A stretch of DNA of 64,000 bases from Ruminiclostridium sp. (GTDB taxonomy: Bacteria > Bacillota > Clostridia > Oscillospirales > Ruminococcaceae). Positions within the stretch are counted from its first letter, which is position 1, and each line of letters starts with the position of its first letter. Below the pieces are notes generated by a model. It was given only the letters and a program-made list of their open reading frames with translations. It was not told the origin of the DNA and did not search any database. The stretch lies in the NCBI GenBank assembly GCA_017942025.1, contig JAGAVH010000069.1, positions 1 through 64,000 of the forward strand. The letters run 5' to 3'. The position numbers were made by a program, and so were the translations under genes. Shown here piece after piece: positions 24,961 through 34,205 of this stretch.

Positions 24961-27134
24961 TAAAATTTACCTGCTCTTTCTGCATTTATAACACCCGTCA
25001 CCTTCTGTAGGCGGAGTATTATATTTTTTAGCTGTTCAGCGCCGCTGACCTCTATAGTAACGGTTATATTTGCATTTCCGTTTTTAAGCTTATGAGCATT
25101 TATCTCATAGATAGGCAGTCTGTTTGCGGCAATAAGAGTTGTAACATCGGCAATAAGTGCTGTTCTGTCCTCAGCGATTATATCTATAGTCGCTCTGAAG
25201 AAGCTGGTTGCACTGCCTGCCCACTGAGCTTTTATCCATCTTTCCTTATTTTCTCCCTCAAGGCCTATCGATACATTTCTGCAGTCGCATTTATGTATCT
25301 TTACGCCATAGCCACGTGTAATGAAGCCTATGATGTCATCACCGGGCAGAGGGTTACAGCACTGGGCGAAGTTAACAACGCAGTCATCTATGCCATCAAG
25401 GATAACTCCGCTCTTCTGAGCCTTCTTGCTGTAGTGAGAAATAGCTTCTTCCACATCTACGGGCTGTGCCGACTGTGTAAGCTTCTGCTGTTTTATATGC
25501 TCTTCTTTTAGTCTTGTAACTATTTTTGAAAGCTGAACGCCGCCATAGCCGATAGCCGCATACAAATCCTCTACGGTATTCAGTCGCTGGCGATGTGCTA
25601 TCTGAAGCAGAAGCTCATCGTCGTGAACAAGACCGTTGCGGCGCAGCTCCTTTTCAAGCAGAAGCGTACCGCATTCTATATTCTCTTCTCTTCTTTCGCG
25701 TTTGAACCAGGCTCTTATCTTCGCCTTTGCCTCGTTAGTTTTGGCAATGTCGCCCCAGTTTCTGTTAGGGCCGTAAGTTTCGCTGTTGGTGGTTATTATC
25801 TCGACAATTTCACCGGTAACAAGCTGATGGTCAAGAGGTACCATTCTGCCGCCCACCTTGGCGCCTGTCATATGATTTCCGACCTGGGTATGAATAGCAT
25901 AGGCAAAGTCGATTATATTGGCACCTACGGGAAGTGTTATTACATCGCCTTTAGGAGTAAACACATATACATCGTCGGGAGCAAGGTCGATTTTGATAGC
26001 CTCGGAAAGCTGTTCTACGTCATCTGCCTCCTGTTGTTGTTCAAGAAGCTGTCTTATCCAGTCAAAACGCTTTTCGCCTGCCACATTGCCGCTTATGCCT
26101 GCCTTGTACTTCCAATGAGCCGCGATACCATACTGAGCGGTATTGTGCATTTCTACCGTTCTTATCTGTACCTCAAAGGGGATACCCTCTCTGCCGATAA
26201 CGGTGGTATGAAGCGACTGGTATCTGTTGGGCTTTGGCATTGCGATATAATCCTTGAAGCGATAAGGCATAGGTCTGAATATATCGTGAATTATACCAAG
26301 TACATTATAACATTCAATAACTGACTGTAAAATTACTCTTACTGCATAGATATCATATATCTCAGAGAAATTCTTTCCCTTTACATACACCTTTTTATAG
26401 ATGCTGTAAATACTCTTTACTCTGCCCTCTATTATGGGCGGCGGCTCTATATCGGAGATGCGGTCGGTTATCATACTTTTTATCTTGTTTATAAAAGCGT
26501 CGCGCTCATCCTTATGAAGCTCAAGCTGTTCTTCTATATCCTTAAAGCCGAAGGGATCGAGATAACGCAGGGATAAGTCCTCCATCTCTTCCTTGACGTC
26601 GCTGATACCAAGTCGATGAGCTATAGGGGCGTAGAAATTCATAGTTTCGAGAGAGGTTTTGCACTGCTTTTCAGGCGGTCTGCAATCAAGAGTGCGCATA
26701 TTGTGGAGTCTGTCTGCAAGCTTTATGATAATTACTCGCAGGTCCTTTGACATGGCAATAAGAATCTTTCTGATATTTTCTGCCTGCTGTTCTTCTCTTG
26801 TATTAAGAGGCACCCTGCCTATCTTTGTAACGCCGTCTACAAGACGTGCCACATCCTCGCCGAATTTCTTCTGCAATACATCCAGTCCGATATCCGTATC
26901 CTCAACCACGTCATGCAAAAGCGCCGCACAGATGGTATCGGTGTCCATGCTGAATTTTTCAACAAGGATATAGGCTACTGCTACAGGATGTGAAATATAG
27001 GGATCGCCGGATGTTCTGACTATTCCTTTGTGAGCTTCGTCAGCAAGATCATACGCCGCTTTTATCTTTTCTATATCGTAGCTTTTGTCAAGGCTTTCTA
27101 TCTTTTCGATAAGCATATCAATGGTATAAACCAT
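24960..27134 (-). CDS. relA: Bifunctional (p)ppGpp synthetase/hydrolase
   Basis: A 724-residue Rel (RSH) protein that makes and degrades the stringent-response alarmone. Domains in order are the HD hydrolase domain with LLHDVVEDT (about residue 75), the synthetase domain (about 240-350, with RFKDYIAMPKPN, the RxKD form typical of bifunctional enzymes), TGS (about 395-455), the helical and zinc-finger-like region with CCNPLPGD, and a C-terminal ACT domain. Both active sites look intact. It lies 35 bp after recJ in a six-gene operon. Confidence 0.95.
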   Translation of the reverse strand: MVYTIDMLIEKIESLDKSYDIEKIKAAYDLADEAHKGIVRTSGDPYISHPVAVAYILVEKFSMDTDTICAALLHDVVEDTDIGLDVLQKKFGEDVARLVDGVTKIGRVPLNTREEQQAENIRKILIAMSKDLRVIIIKLADRLHNMRTLDCRPPEKQCKTSLETMNFYAPIAHRLGISDVKEEMEDLSLRYLDPFGFKDIEEQLELHKDERDAFINKIKSMITDRISDIEPPPIIEGRVKSIYSIYKKVYVKGKNFSEIYDIYAVRVILQSVIECYNVLGIIHDIFRPMPYRFKDYIAMPKPNRYQSLHTTVIGREGIPFEVQIRTVEMHNTAQYGIAAHWKYKAGISGNVAGEKRFDWIRQLLEQQQEADDVEQLSEAIKIDLAPDDVYVFTPKGDVITLPVGANIIDFAYAIHTQVGNHMTGAKVGGRMVPLDHQLVTGEIVEIITTNSETYGPNRNWGDIAKTNEAKAKIRAWFKRERREENIECGTLLLEKELRRNGLVHDDELLLQIAHRQRLNTVEDLYAAIGYGGVQLSKIVTRLKEEHIKQQKLTQSAQPVDVEEAISHYSKKAQKSGVILDGIDDCVVNFAQCCNPLPGDDIIGFITRGYGVKIHKCDCRNVSIGLEGENKERWIKAQWAGSATSFFRATIDIIAEDRTALIADVTTLIAANRLPIYEINAHKLKNGNANITVTIEVSGAEQLKNIILRLQKVTGVINAERAGKF

Positions 27135-27169
27135 AAATGCCTCCCTTTCTCTGTCACGGTTCTTTTGTT

Positions 27170-29191
27170 CTAGTCCTGACAGGATTTTATTATTCTCTTC
27201 ATAACTGCGCTCTGTTCAGGCTCTATCTTTTTATTGCCCTTTATAAAGTGCATTTTTCTGTTTACTCTGTCAAGCTCCAGATAGCCTGATTCTGCAAAAA
27301 TATGCAGACACATCATAAACAGACAGTAATTTATTCCCTTTGATAGCGCAAGCTGTACCGCACTGTCAAGGTCTGTAACCGTTTTGATTATGTCAAAGGG
27401 TATGCGCATATTCTGCGGAGTGGGAGCGATACGGTCAAAGAGCTTTTTATCCACCTTTTCCCCTCTGAGTATTTTTTCATAAAAATTCTTTGCGGCAAAA
27501 TATTTATCCTGTTCGAAGGAGGATAGTCTGATATCCTTTACTCTGAGACTTACACTCTTTGTATCATTATATTCGTTAACCTCTGCATTTGCAAGCACAT
27601 CTACCCTGTCGCCTATATGATAAAAGAATTTCTCATAGGGAATCCCGAAGCAGAGGAACTTGAACTGACCACCCTTATACTGTGCCGTAAAGGAAGTGTA
27701 TTTGCCCTCCTTCAGCGGTCTTGATGAGGTTATTTCACAATTCTTCATCAGAAACAGCGGAGCTGTATTCTGCTCTCCGAAAGGCTGCATATATTTAAGG
27801 TTTTCGACCTCGCTTATACTGAGCTGACTTACATCAGGCTCCATATCCGCTTCTATTATCATTGCAGGCATTGTAGGGAATTTCTGTGCCGCATAATCAT
27901 ACATTCTGCGTTTGAATTCATCAATAAATTCCACCGGCAGAGAAAAACCTGCCGCCTTTACATGTCCGCCGAATTTGGTAAGCAGGTCACTACAGCTTTC
28001 AAGAGCCGAATATATCGAAAAGCCTTCGATGCTTCTTGCGGAGCCTCTTGCCTCATTGCCCTCTATACCGATAACAATACACGGCTTTTCATAAAGCTCA
28101 AGAAGTCTTGCACTTACTATACCGATAATTCCGTGATTCCATCCTTCGCCGCTTACAATAAGCACTCTCCTGTCAAGAAGTCTCGGATTTTCCTTTATAC
28201 CTGCGATTGCTTTTTCAAGTATCTCGTTTTCTGTTTCTTTTCTTGCGGTATTAAGCTCGCAAAGCTGATTTGCAAGCATATCGGCAGTTTTTCTGTTCTG
28301 AGCAAGAAGCAGTTTTGTTGCCACATCGGGACTGCCATATCTGCCTGCCGCATTTATTCTTGGGCAAAGTCCGAAGGCTATGCCTGTACTTGTCATATTT
28401 TCCTCGTCAAGCCCCGACGCAGAAATAAGGGATAATAAGCCCTCGTTCTCGCTGTACTGCATTTCGGATAAGCCTCTGCGTACTATTATTCTGTTTTCGC
28501 CGGTAAGGGGAACGACATCCCCCACAGTGCCTATTGCCGCTATATCGGAATACTGCTCCAGCACGCCTTCTGTATCCTGCTCCATCGCCATAATCAGCTT
28601 CAATGCTACGGCACAGCCTGCAAGATGCTTATACGGAGAGCTGTCATCAGCTCTGTGCGGATCGACTATTGCCTCTGCCTTCGGCAGTTCTTCAGGCGGC
28701 TGGTGATGGTCAGTAACGACAAGCTTCATCCCGAGTTCATATATAAGCTCTGCCTCTTTTACAGCGGAAATACCGTTATCAACCGTAATTATCAGGTCTG
28801 TACCGTTATCGCAAAGCTTTTTTATACTGCCTTCATTCAGTCCGTATCCCTCATCACGGGTAGGTATGTACCAGTCCACCTCTGCTCCGAGTGCGTCAAG
28901 ATAGCTATAGAGCATAACTGTGGCGGTTATTCCGTCACAGTCGTAGTCGCCGTAAACCGTTATCTTTTCTTCGTTCTGAATAGCTTCTTCTATCGTTTCT
29001 ACTGCCTTGTCCATATCCTTCATAAGCATGGGATCGGACACGGTATCGCCGTTAAAGTATTCCTGTGCCTTTTCCGCTGTCTGTATTCCGCGGGACACAA
29101 GAAGGTCGCAGATAACAGCAGGAAGCTTTGTTTCCAGCATAAGGCGGTCCGATATTTGTTTGTCTATGCTTTTTACAAGCCACTTTTTCAT
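27170..29191 (-). CDS. recJ: Single-strand-specific exonuclease RecJ
   Basis: A 673-residue 5'-3' exonuclease acting in recombination and mismatch/base-excision repair. DHH-family motifs are clear: VYGDYDCDGITA (motif I), TVDNGISA, VTDHHQPP (DHH) and GHVKAAGFS of the DHHA1 domain. An OB-like nucleic-acid-binding region follows, and the last 130 residues form the extension seen in Firmicutes RecJ. It lies 24 bp after hslO, with relA next downstream. Confidence 0.95.
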   Translation of the reverse strand: MKKWLVKSIDKQISDRLMLETKLPAVICDLLVSRGIQTAEKAQEYFNGDTVSDPMLMKDMDKAVETIEEAIQNEEKITVYGDYDCDGITATVMLYSYLDALGAEVDWYIPTRDEGYGLNEGSIKKLCDNGTDLIITVDNGISAVKEAELIYELGMKLVVTDHHQPPEELPKAEAIVDPHRADDSSPYKHLAGCAVALKLIMAMEQDTEGVLEQYSDIAAIGTVGDVVPLTGENRIIVRRGLSEMQYSENEGLLSLISASGLDEENMTSTGIAFGLCPRINAAGRYGSPDVATKLLLAQNRKTADMLANQLCELNTARKETENEILEKAIAGIKENPRLLDRRVLIVSGEGWNHGIIGIVSARLLELYEKPCIVIGIEGNEARGSARSIEGFSIYSALESCSDLLTKFGGHVKAAGFSLPVEFIDEFKRRMYDYAAQKFPTMPAMIIEADMEPDVSQLSISEVENLKYMQPFGEQNTAPLFLMKNCEITSSRPLKEGKYTSFTAQYKGGQFKFLCFGIPYEKFFYHIGDRVDVLANAEVNEYNDTKSVSLRVKDIRLSSFEQDKYFAAKNFYEKILRGEKVDKKLFDRIAPTPQNMRIPFDIIKTVTDLDSAVQLALSKGINYCLFMMCLHIFAESGYLELDRVNRKMHFIKGNKKIEPEQSAVMKRIIKSCQD

Positions 29192-29215
29192 ATACTGTTA
29201 TCCATTCCTTCGGCT

Positions 29216-30094
29216 TTATATCCGTTTCAAAAGCTCCATAAGCTCTTTATCTGTAAAGCTGTATTTCTTATCGCAGAAGTGACAGCACACCTCTGTTACA
29301 GGTTCTTCTTCGGCAAGTCTTGTAAGCTCCTTTTTACCGAGTGCAATCAGCACCTTTTCGGTTCTTTCTCTGGAGCAGTCACATCCGTAGACTGCGTCCC
29401 AGCTGTCAAGAATTTCGCCGCCGAGTCCGCGAAGACCTTTAAGCGCTATTTCGTCGGGAGTCATACCTGCCTCAAGCATATTTGTCACTGACTGCATATC
29501 CTTGATGTTTTCTTCGATAAAGTCGATAGCCGCCTCATTTACGGGAGGTACAAGCTGGATTATATACCCACCTGCTCTCTTTATGGTAAGGTCTGTATCT
29601 ACAAGTACACCCAGAGCGCATACTGTGGGTATCTGCTCACTTACTGCGTAATACTGGGTTATATCAAGGGCAATCTCTCCGCTTACTATCGGAATCTGCC
29701 CCATATAAGGCTCTTTAAGTCCCAAATCCTTGATTACCGCCAGATAACCGTCTGTACCGACAATGCCGCCTACATTCAGCTTGCCGTTCTTTTCATTCAG
29801 AGGTAAATCTGCATAAGGATTATCCATACAGCACTTTACATTTCCCCAGCAGTCTGAAACGGTGGTTATAGTACCGATACTGCCGCCGCCGTTGATACGG
29901 AGTGTAAGCCTGTCTCCCTCGTTTTTCATAAGTGCACCCATCATGCACGCCGTTGTGGCAAGTCTGCCTGCCGCCGCTGACGCAGTTGCGGAGGTGCCGT
30001 GTATTCTGTGTATCTCGTTTACTATATCAGTTGTATCTATTGCCGTACATAAAGCGCTTCCGTCATCGGATAAGGCTCTTACTATTCTTCCCAT
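29216..30094 (-). CDS. hslO: Redox-regulated chaperone Hsp33
   Basis: A 292-residue holdase chaperone activated by oxidation. The substrate-binding domain (RALSDDGSALC, TVSDCWGNVKC) is followed by the linker and the redox zinc centre with CDCSRER (CxC) and CCHFCDKK (CxxC). All four zinc cysteines are present. It sits between the methyltransferase gene (15 bp) and recJ (24 bp). Confidence 0.95.
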   Translation of the reverse strand: MGRIVRALSDDGSALCTAIDTTDIVNEIHRIHGTSATASAAAGRLATTACMMGALMKNEGDRLTLRINGGGSIGTITTVSDCWGNVKCCMDNPYADLPLNEKNGKLNVGGIVGTDGYLAVIKDLGLKEPYMGQIPIVSGEIALDITQYYAVSEQIPTVCALGVLVDTDLTIKRAGGYIIQLVPPVNEAAIDFIEENIKDMQSVTNMLEAGMTPDEIALKGLRGLGGEILDSWDAVYGCDCSRERTEKVLIALGKKELTRLAEEEPVTEVCCHFCDKKYSFTDKELMELLKRI

Positions 30095-30109
30095 ATTGTC
30101 ATCCTTCTT

Positions 30110-30856
30110 TTATTTTTTCTTTTTACAGCAGAAAAGCACCTTTTCACAGTTTTCGTCGCCCTGCCGCTCTGTTTCATAATCGTATATATCCATAATCTCA
30201 AAGCCGGCCTCACACAAAAGCTCTGCAATTTCATCAAGAGGCAGAGCTATCTCTGAAAAATCCTCTGCAAAACGGATGTAACTTCCGTCCTCCTGCTGCT
30301 CAAAAATGTCAAGGCATATATCAACTCTGTCCTGCTCCTCAGGCGAGCTGTAGAAATTCTGCCATACGCAGTACGCCTTGTCAGTATCATATACAAAGGT
30401 ATTGTCGCCCAGCACCTCACGATGCTTTTTTACAGTATTTACATCAAATAAAAAAAGACCGTCCGGATCTGTAAAAAGCGAAACGGATTTAAAGCATTCA
30501 AGTATGTCTTCCTTATTCTCCAGATGATTTATGCTGTCCAGTACACATATAGTCGTATCAATGGTGCCGTACATATCAAGACTGCACATATCCTGACAAA
30601 GATATTCTATACCCTCACAGTCCTGCTCCTTGGCTATTGACAGCATATCGACGCTTAAATCGACGCCGATAACATCATAGCCCAGTCTTTTCATCTCGCG
30701 GCTTATACTGCCCGTACCGCAGGCTAAATCAAGTAATATCCCACGCTTTCCGCCGTGGGATATATTTACTCTGTCATAATATTCTGCAAGTTTTCTGTAA
30801 TCTATGTTTTCGGTAAGAGCGTCATATACTGTGGCAAACTGTCCGTATGCCGCCAT
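30110..30856 (-). CDS. Class I SAM-dependent methyltransferase
   Basis: A 248-residue methyltransferase with the SAM-binding motif I LDLACGTGSIS, motif post-I VIGVDLSVDML and CVLDSINHL. The target is unknown; relatives annotated from similar operons act on small molecules or tRNA. Its ATG overlaps the end of the yerC-like gene by one base. Confidence 0.88.
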   Translation of the reverse strand: MAAYGQFATVYDALTENIDYRKLAEYYDRVNISHGGKRGILLDLACGTGSISREMKRLGYDVIGVDLSVDMLSIAKEQDCEGIEYLCQDMCSLDMYGTIDTTICVLDSINHLENKEDILECFKSVSLFTDPDGLFLFDVNTVKKHREVLGDNTFVYDTDKAYCVWQNFYSSPEEQDRVDICLDIFEQQEDGSYIRFAEDFSEIALPLDEIAELLCEAGFEIMDIYDYETERQGDENCEKVLFCCKKKK

Positions 30857-31149
30857 TATTTCTCTTCCTTCATTCTGTCAAACACTACTGTATATCCGTC
30901 GTTGCCGCCCTGGAGAGAACGGTTTACACGGCTGATAGTAGCTGTACTTGCACCTGTTATATCCACTATATCGCTGTAAACTCTGCCATCTGTCAGAAGC
31001 TTTGCAACGTGTAATCTCTGCGCCATGGATTCAAGCTCTCTGATAGTGCAGAGGTCTTCAAAAAAGTCATAGCATTCTTCTACGGTTTTAAGCTGTAATA
31101 TAGCCTTGAAAAGTTCGTCTTTTTCCTTTGAAATAAGCTTTACGTTCAT
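30856..31149 (-). CDS. YerC/YecD-type TrpR-related protein
   Basis: A 97-residue DNA-binding protein with a TrpR-like helix-turn-helix (RVYSDIVDITGASTATISRVNRSL) and the conserved CYDFFEDLCTIREL...AQRL segment of the YerC/YecD family. It is first in the operon yerC-methyltransferase-hslO-recJ-relA-MBL and may regulate it. No tryptophan genes are nearby. Confidence 0.9.
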   Translation of the reverse strand: MNVKLISKEKDELFKAILQLKTVEECYDFFEDLCTIRELESMAQRLHVAKLLTDGRVYSDIVDITGASTATISRVNRSLQGGNDGYTVVFDRMKEEK

Positions 31150-31202
31150 AATATGTTTCCTTTCGTGAAAAACAAGTGTTAGTCAGAATAACCGATATTA
31201 TC

Positions 31203-31231
31203 ATTTTACCATTTTAAAGCACAAAAGTCAA
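31203..31231 (-). promoter_or_regulatory. Sigma-A promoter of yerC-to-MBL operon
   Basis: Minus strand TTGACT (31226-31231), a 17-bp spacer and TAAAAT (31203-31208) with an extended TG. The leader to the ATG is about 45 nt. It is the only good promoter I see ahead of the six genes. Confidence 0.8.
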
Positions 31232-31285
31232 GTCTATTGCAGTCTTTTATCGGATAATTTTAAATATTTCTTTTGCAATATATAG

Positions 31286-31729
31286 TTACTGTTCCAGTAA
31301 AGCCTTGTAGTCGTTGAATACATCAAAAACCCTTTTATGAGTTTTGCTGACACGTATAGGCTTTAACTCGGGTGTAACAAAGAAATGTCTTGTCTTGCCC
31401 ACCGCCTTGAGCTGGCCGTCGTTCTTTCCGGTTACGGTATAGGTAATAGTCATTTTAAAGCCGTTGAACTCGGCTATATCAAGATCAATAAGCACCGTTT
31501 CGTCAAATCTTACTGCATTTTTATACTCGCATTCCGCAGATAAAACAGGAATCATAACGCCGTCCTTTTCCATTTCGGAATAAGGGTAACCAGCCTTTTC
31601 AAGAAAGTAGATTCTCGTTTCTTCAAACCATCTGATATAGTTTGAGTGATGAATGATGCCCATTCTGTCAGTTTCGTAATAATGGGCGGTACGCTCATAA
31701 GGCGGAATTTTATTTTTTACATCAGCCAT
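31286..31729 (-). CDS. Hotdog-fold acyl-CoA thioesterase (YbgC type)
   Basis: A 147-residue single-hotdog protein of the 4HBT family. The segment YYETDRMGIIHHSNYIRWFEE carries the catalytic Asp/His region of YbgC-like thioesterases. It hydrolyses acyl-CoA or acyl-ACP esters, with chain length unknown. It overlaps the upstream NUDIX gene by 8 bp. Confidence 0.9.
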   Translation of the reverse strand: MADVKNKIPPYERTAHYYETDRMGIIHHSNYIRWFEETRIYFLEKAGYPYSEMEKDGVMIPVLSAECEYKNAVRFDETVLIDLDIAEFNGFKMTITYTVTGKNDGQLKAVGKTRHFFVTPELKPIRVSKTHKRVFDVFNDYKALLEQ

Positions 31730-32237
31730 TTTTCTTTTCCTCCGTTTTCAGTATATCAAGCAGAAGCTCCTTACCGATAGATGTATTTTTCAGCTTTTCA
31801 AGAGCCGTATCCTTATCAAACCAATGAGCCTCTATAAGCTCGCCTGAGATATCAAACTCTGTCTGCCTGACATCGGCACAGAAGCCCAGCATAAGCATTT
31901 TTTTCTTTTCGTAGACGTAGGAGGATATCATAGTAACGGACTGCGCTTCTATACCAAGTTCCTCCTTTATTTCGCGTTTTGCCGCCGCCTCTGCACTTTC
32001 GCATACTCCGATGTAACCTGAAACGCAGACGAATTTTTCTGTATTGGTTTCGCTGTCGTCATTCTTCTGACGGATAAGGGCATATTTGTCACCGCATCTT
32101 GCAATAGCTATTATGCAGGTGTAAAACATATCAAAAAAGGGACGGGTGCAAGCGTCGCACCAGGGAACGTTCTTTTCATCGCCCAGGTCTCTGTGCGACA
32201 ACAGCTTACCGCAATCGGGACAATAGGTAAATCTCAT
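31722..32237 (-). CDS. NUDIX hydrolase with N-terminal zinc ribbon
   Basis: A 171-residue protein with an N-terminal four-cysteine ribbon (YCPDCGK ... WCDACTR) and a NUDIX box of the form Gx5Ex7REIKEELGI (about residues 72-94). The arrangement resembles NudC-type NADH/deNADding pyrophosphatases in miniature, but the SQPWPFPxS-like NudC motif is not seen, so the nucleotide substrate is open. It lies 83 bp after galE, beyond a terminator-like hairpin. Confidence 0.88.
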   Translation of the reverse strand: MRFTYCPDCGKLLSHRDLGDEKNVPWCDACTRPFFDMFYTCIIAIARCGDKYALIRQKNDDSETNTEKFVCVSGYIGVCESAEAAAKREIKEELGIEAQSVTMISSYVYEKKKMLMLGFCADVRQTEFDISGELIEAHWFDKDTALEKLKNTSIGKELLLDILKTEEKKNG

Positions 32238-32281
32238 TTAATATTCTTTCCTTTTCTCATTATAAACTATATAACAACACT

Positions 32282-32312
32282 ACCCGAAGAAGAGATTGAC
32301 TCTTTTTCGGGT
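32282..32312 (-). terminator. Hairpin after galE
   Basis: A 13-bp stem ACCCGAAGAAGAG / CTCTTTTTCGGGT with one wobble pair and a 5-nt loop. The minus strand lacks a clean T-run after it, so termination may be partial, letting some transcripts continue into the NUDIX-thioesterase pair. Confidence 0.55.
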
Positions 32313-32320
32313 AATAGCCT

Positions 32321-33319
32321 TTATGCATTGTTCTTTATATAATTCCAGCTGTCACGGCACATCTGTTCAATGCCTCTTTCGGCAGTCCAGCCAAGCTTCT
32401 TTTTTGCAAGGTCGGGATTTGAATAGCATTCTGCCGCATCACCGGGACGTCTTGCCGCAATAACATATGGAATCTTGACGCCGTTCACCTTTTCAAAGGC
32501 GTTGATTATCTCGAGTACGGAATAACCCTTACCTGTACCGAGGTTATACGCAGGACAGCCTGTTTCTTTTCTTACTGACTTGATAGCCGCTACGTGACCG
32601 AGAGCTAAATCCACTACGTGGATGTAGTCGCGCACGCAGGTGCCGTCAGGTGTGGGATAGTCGTTGCCGAATACGCTGAGGGTTGCCATCTTACCTGACG
32701 CCGCTCTTAAAATAAGGGGCATAAGGTTGTTGGGTATGCCGTTGGGGTCCTCGCCTATCTTGCCGCTTTCGTGAGCGCCGATAGGATTGAAGTATCTGAG
32801 CAGAGCGATACTCCATTCTTTATCAGAAGCATAAAGCTCTCTGCACATATTTTCAATAATAAGCTTTGTGCTGCCGTAGGGATTTATAGCGGAAAGCTTC
32901 ATCTTTTCAGTTACGGGCACCTTGGCAGGTATTCCGTAAACTGTTGCGCTGGAGCTGAATACAAGCTTTTTACAGCCATACTTCTGCATAACCTTTAAAA
33001 GCGAAATTGTTGACTGAAGATTGTTTTCATAATACATTACGGGCTTCAGGCAGCTTTCTCCTACCGCCTTGTAGCCTGCGAAATGGATAACCTCTGTAAT
33101 GAAGTTTTCAGCGAAAATTCTGTCAAGTGCCGATTCATCACAGCAGTCATTTTCATAAAAAGCAAAATCCCTGCCTGTAATCTCCTTGATAAGCTCAATA
33201 GCTCTGGGCTTTGAGTTGTAGAAATTATCTATTACTACTATATCTTCTCCTGCATTAAGAAGCTCTATACAAGTGTGAGAGCCTATATATCCTGCACCGC
33301 CTGTAACAAGTACTGCCAT
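32321..33319 (-). CDS. galE: UDP-glucose 4-epimerase
   Basis: A 332-residue short-chain dehydrogenase-type epimerase interconverting UDP-glucose and UDP-galactose. NAD site GGAGYIGSH at the N-terminus, catalytic Ser in SSSATVYG and the YGSTK Tyr/Lys pair, plus GTGKGYSV and RRPGDAAE. It is of normal length. It has its own full-consensus promoter and supplies galactose donors to surface glycosyltransferases. Confidence 0.96.
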   Translation of the reverse strand: MAVLVTGGAGYIGSHTCIELLNAGEDIVVIDNFYNSKPRAIELIKEITGRDFAFYENDCCDESALDRIFAENFITEVIHFAGYKAVGESCLKPVMYYENNLQSTISLLKVMQKYGCKKLVFSSSATVYGIPAKVPVTEKMKLSAINPYGSTKLIIENMCRELYASDKEWSIALLRYFNPIGAHESGKIGEDPNGIPNNLMPLILRAASGKMATLSVFGNDYPTPDGTCVRDYIHVVDLALGHVAAIKSVRKETGCPAYNLGTGKGYSVLEIINAFEKVNGVKIPYVIAARRPGDAAECYSNPDLAKKKLGWTAERGIEQMCRDSWNYIKNNA

Positions 33320-33361
33320 ATCTGTGTTTCCTTTCTTTATATGAATTTCTTCACATATTAT

Positions 33362-33390
33362 ATTATATATCCGGATTGCCCCCTTGTCAA
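33362..33390 (-). promoter_or_regulatory. Consensus promoter of galE
   Basis: Minus strand TTGACA (33385-33390), a 17-bp spacer and TATAAT (33362-33367), an exact match to the sigma-A consensus. The -35 boxes of this and the divergent promoter lie 23 bp apart. Confidence 0.9.
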
Positions 33391-33413
33391 TATTTTTTTA
33401 TACAGCACTTTAT

Positions 33414-33442
33414 TTGACAAAAAAACGGCAGTATGCTATAAT
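33414..33442 (+). promoter_or_regulatory. Consensus promoter of zinc-ribbon membrane operon
   Basis: TTGACA (33414-33419), a 17-bp spacer and TATAAT (33437-33442) with an extended TG at 33434-33435. All elements match consensus, implying strong constitutive transcription unless a repressor acts. Confidence 0.92.
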
Positions 33443-33507
33443 AAAAATAAATATAATAATATTTATATTAGTATAATCTGAAAACAAGATGTTATAAGGA
33501 GGATAAT

Positions 33508-34182
33508 ATGAACTTTTTACTTACAGCTACAGAATGGTCAAACGACACATACCGCGGCAGAGCGCTCTTTACAGAGCTTTTTGACGGATTTATTTTCTTT
33601 CTGGCAATCATCGCTATTACAATGATACTTGTATTCACTATCCCCCGATATAAAAAGAATCCCTCAGCTAAAAGAAGAAACACCATAAAAGGACTCAACA
33701 TAGCTCTTACCATATTGAGCGCATTTTTTCTTCTTGGTAAAATTGATATAATTTCCTTCCTTTTCAACCCCTATGCTTATCTTGTTGACAACAAGAATCC
33801 GGTAGTTTATATAGAGGATGCCGCCACAAGAAATGCGTATATAGCTATGTACATCCTGTATGTGGTAGTCCTTATACTGGCTGTAATAGTAAACATTATC
33901 GGATATCGTATTCTTTGTAACAAGCAGCTTACACAATCCGCCTTCAGGGTGAATAATGTTGTAGCTCCACAGAACCCGATGTTCAAGGCTTGTTCTGTGT
34001 GCGGACTGGTAGTATCACAGTTTTCAAACGTATGTCCTAAGTGTGCGTCCACTGAATTCGTTTCAGCCGAAAATCAGAATGCCGCGCAACAGCAACAGGT
34101 TGTAACAGTCTGCTCTTCCTGCAACACCGCAAATCCCGTAAGCGCAGGCTTCTGTCACCATTGCGGAAATAAGCTCGGATAA
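33508..34182 (+). CDS. Membrane protein with two zinc ribbons (operon gene 1)
   Basis: A 224-residue protein of unknown function with three hydrophobic segments (about 26-46, 68-90, 112-136) and a cytoplasmic C-terminal part carrying two four-cysteine ribbons: CSVCGLVV ... CPKCAS and CSSCNTAN ... FCHHCGN. A short Gln/Asn-rich linker (NQNAAQQQQ) joins them. GGAGG precedes the ATG. It is the first of three adjacent proteins of the same overall design. Confidence 0.78.
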   Translation: MNFLLTATEWSNDTYRGRALFTELFDGFIFFLAIIAITMILVFTIPRYKKNPSAKRRNTIKGLNIALTILSAFFLLGKIDIISFLFNPYAYLVDNKNPVVYIEDAATRNAYIAMYILYVVVLILAVIVNIIGYRILCNKQLTQSAFRVNNVVAPQNPMFKACSVCGLVVSQFSNVCPKCASTEFVSAENQNAAQQQQVVTVCSSCNTANPVSAGFCHHCGNKLG

Positions 34183-34205
34183 TTAAACGCAAAGGAACAC
34201 GTAAA

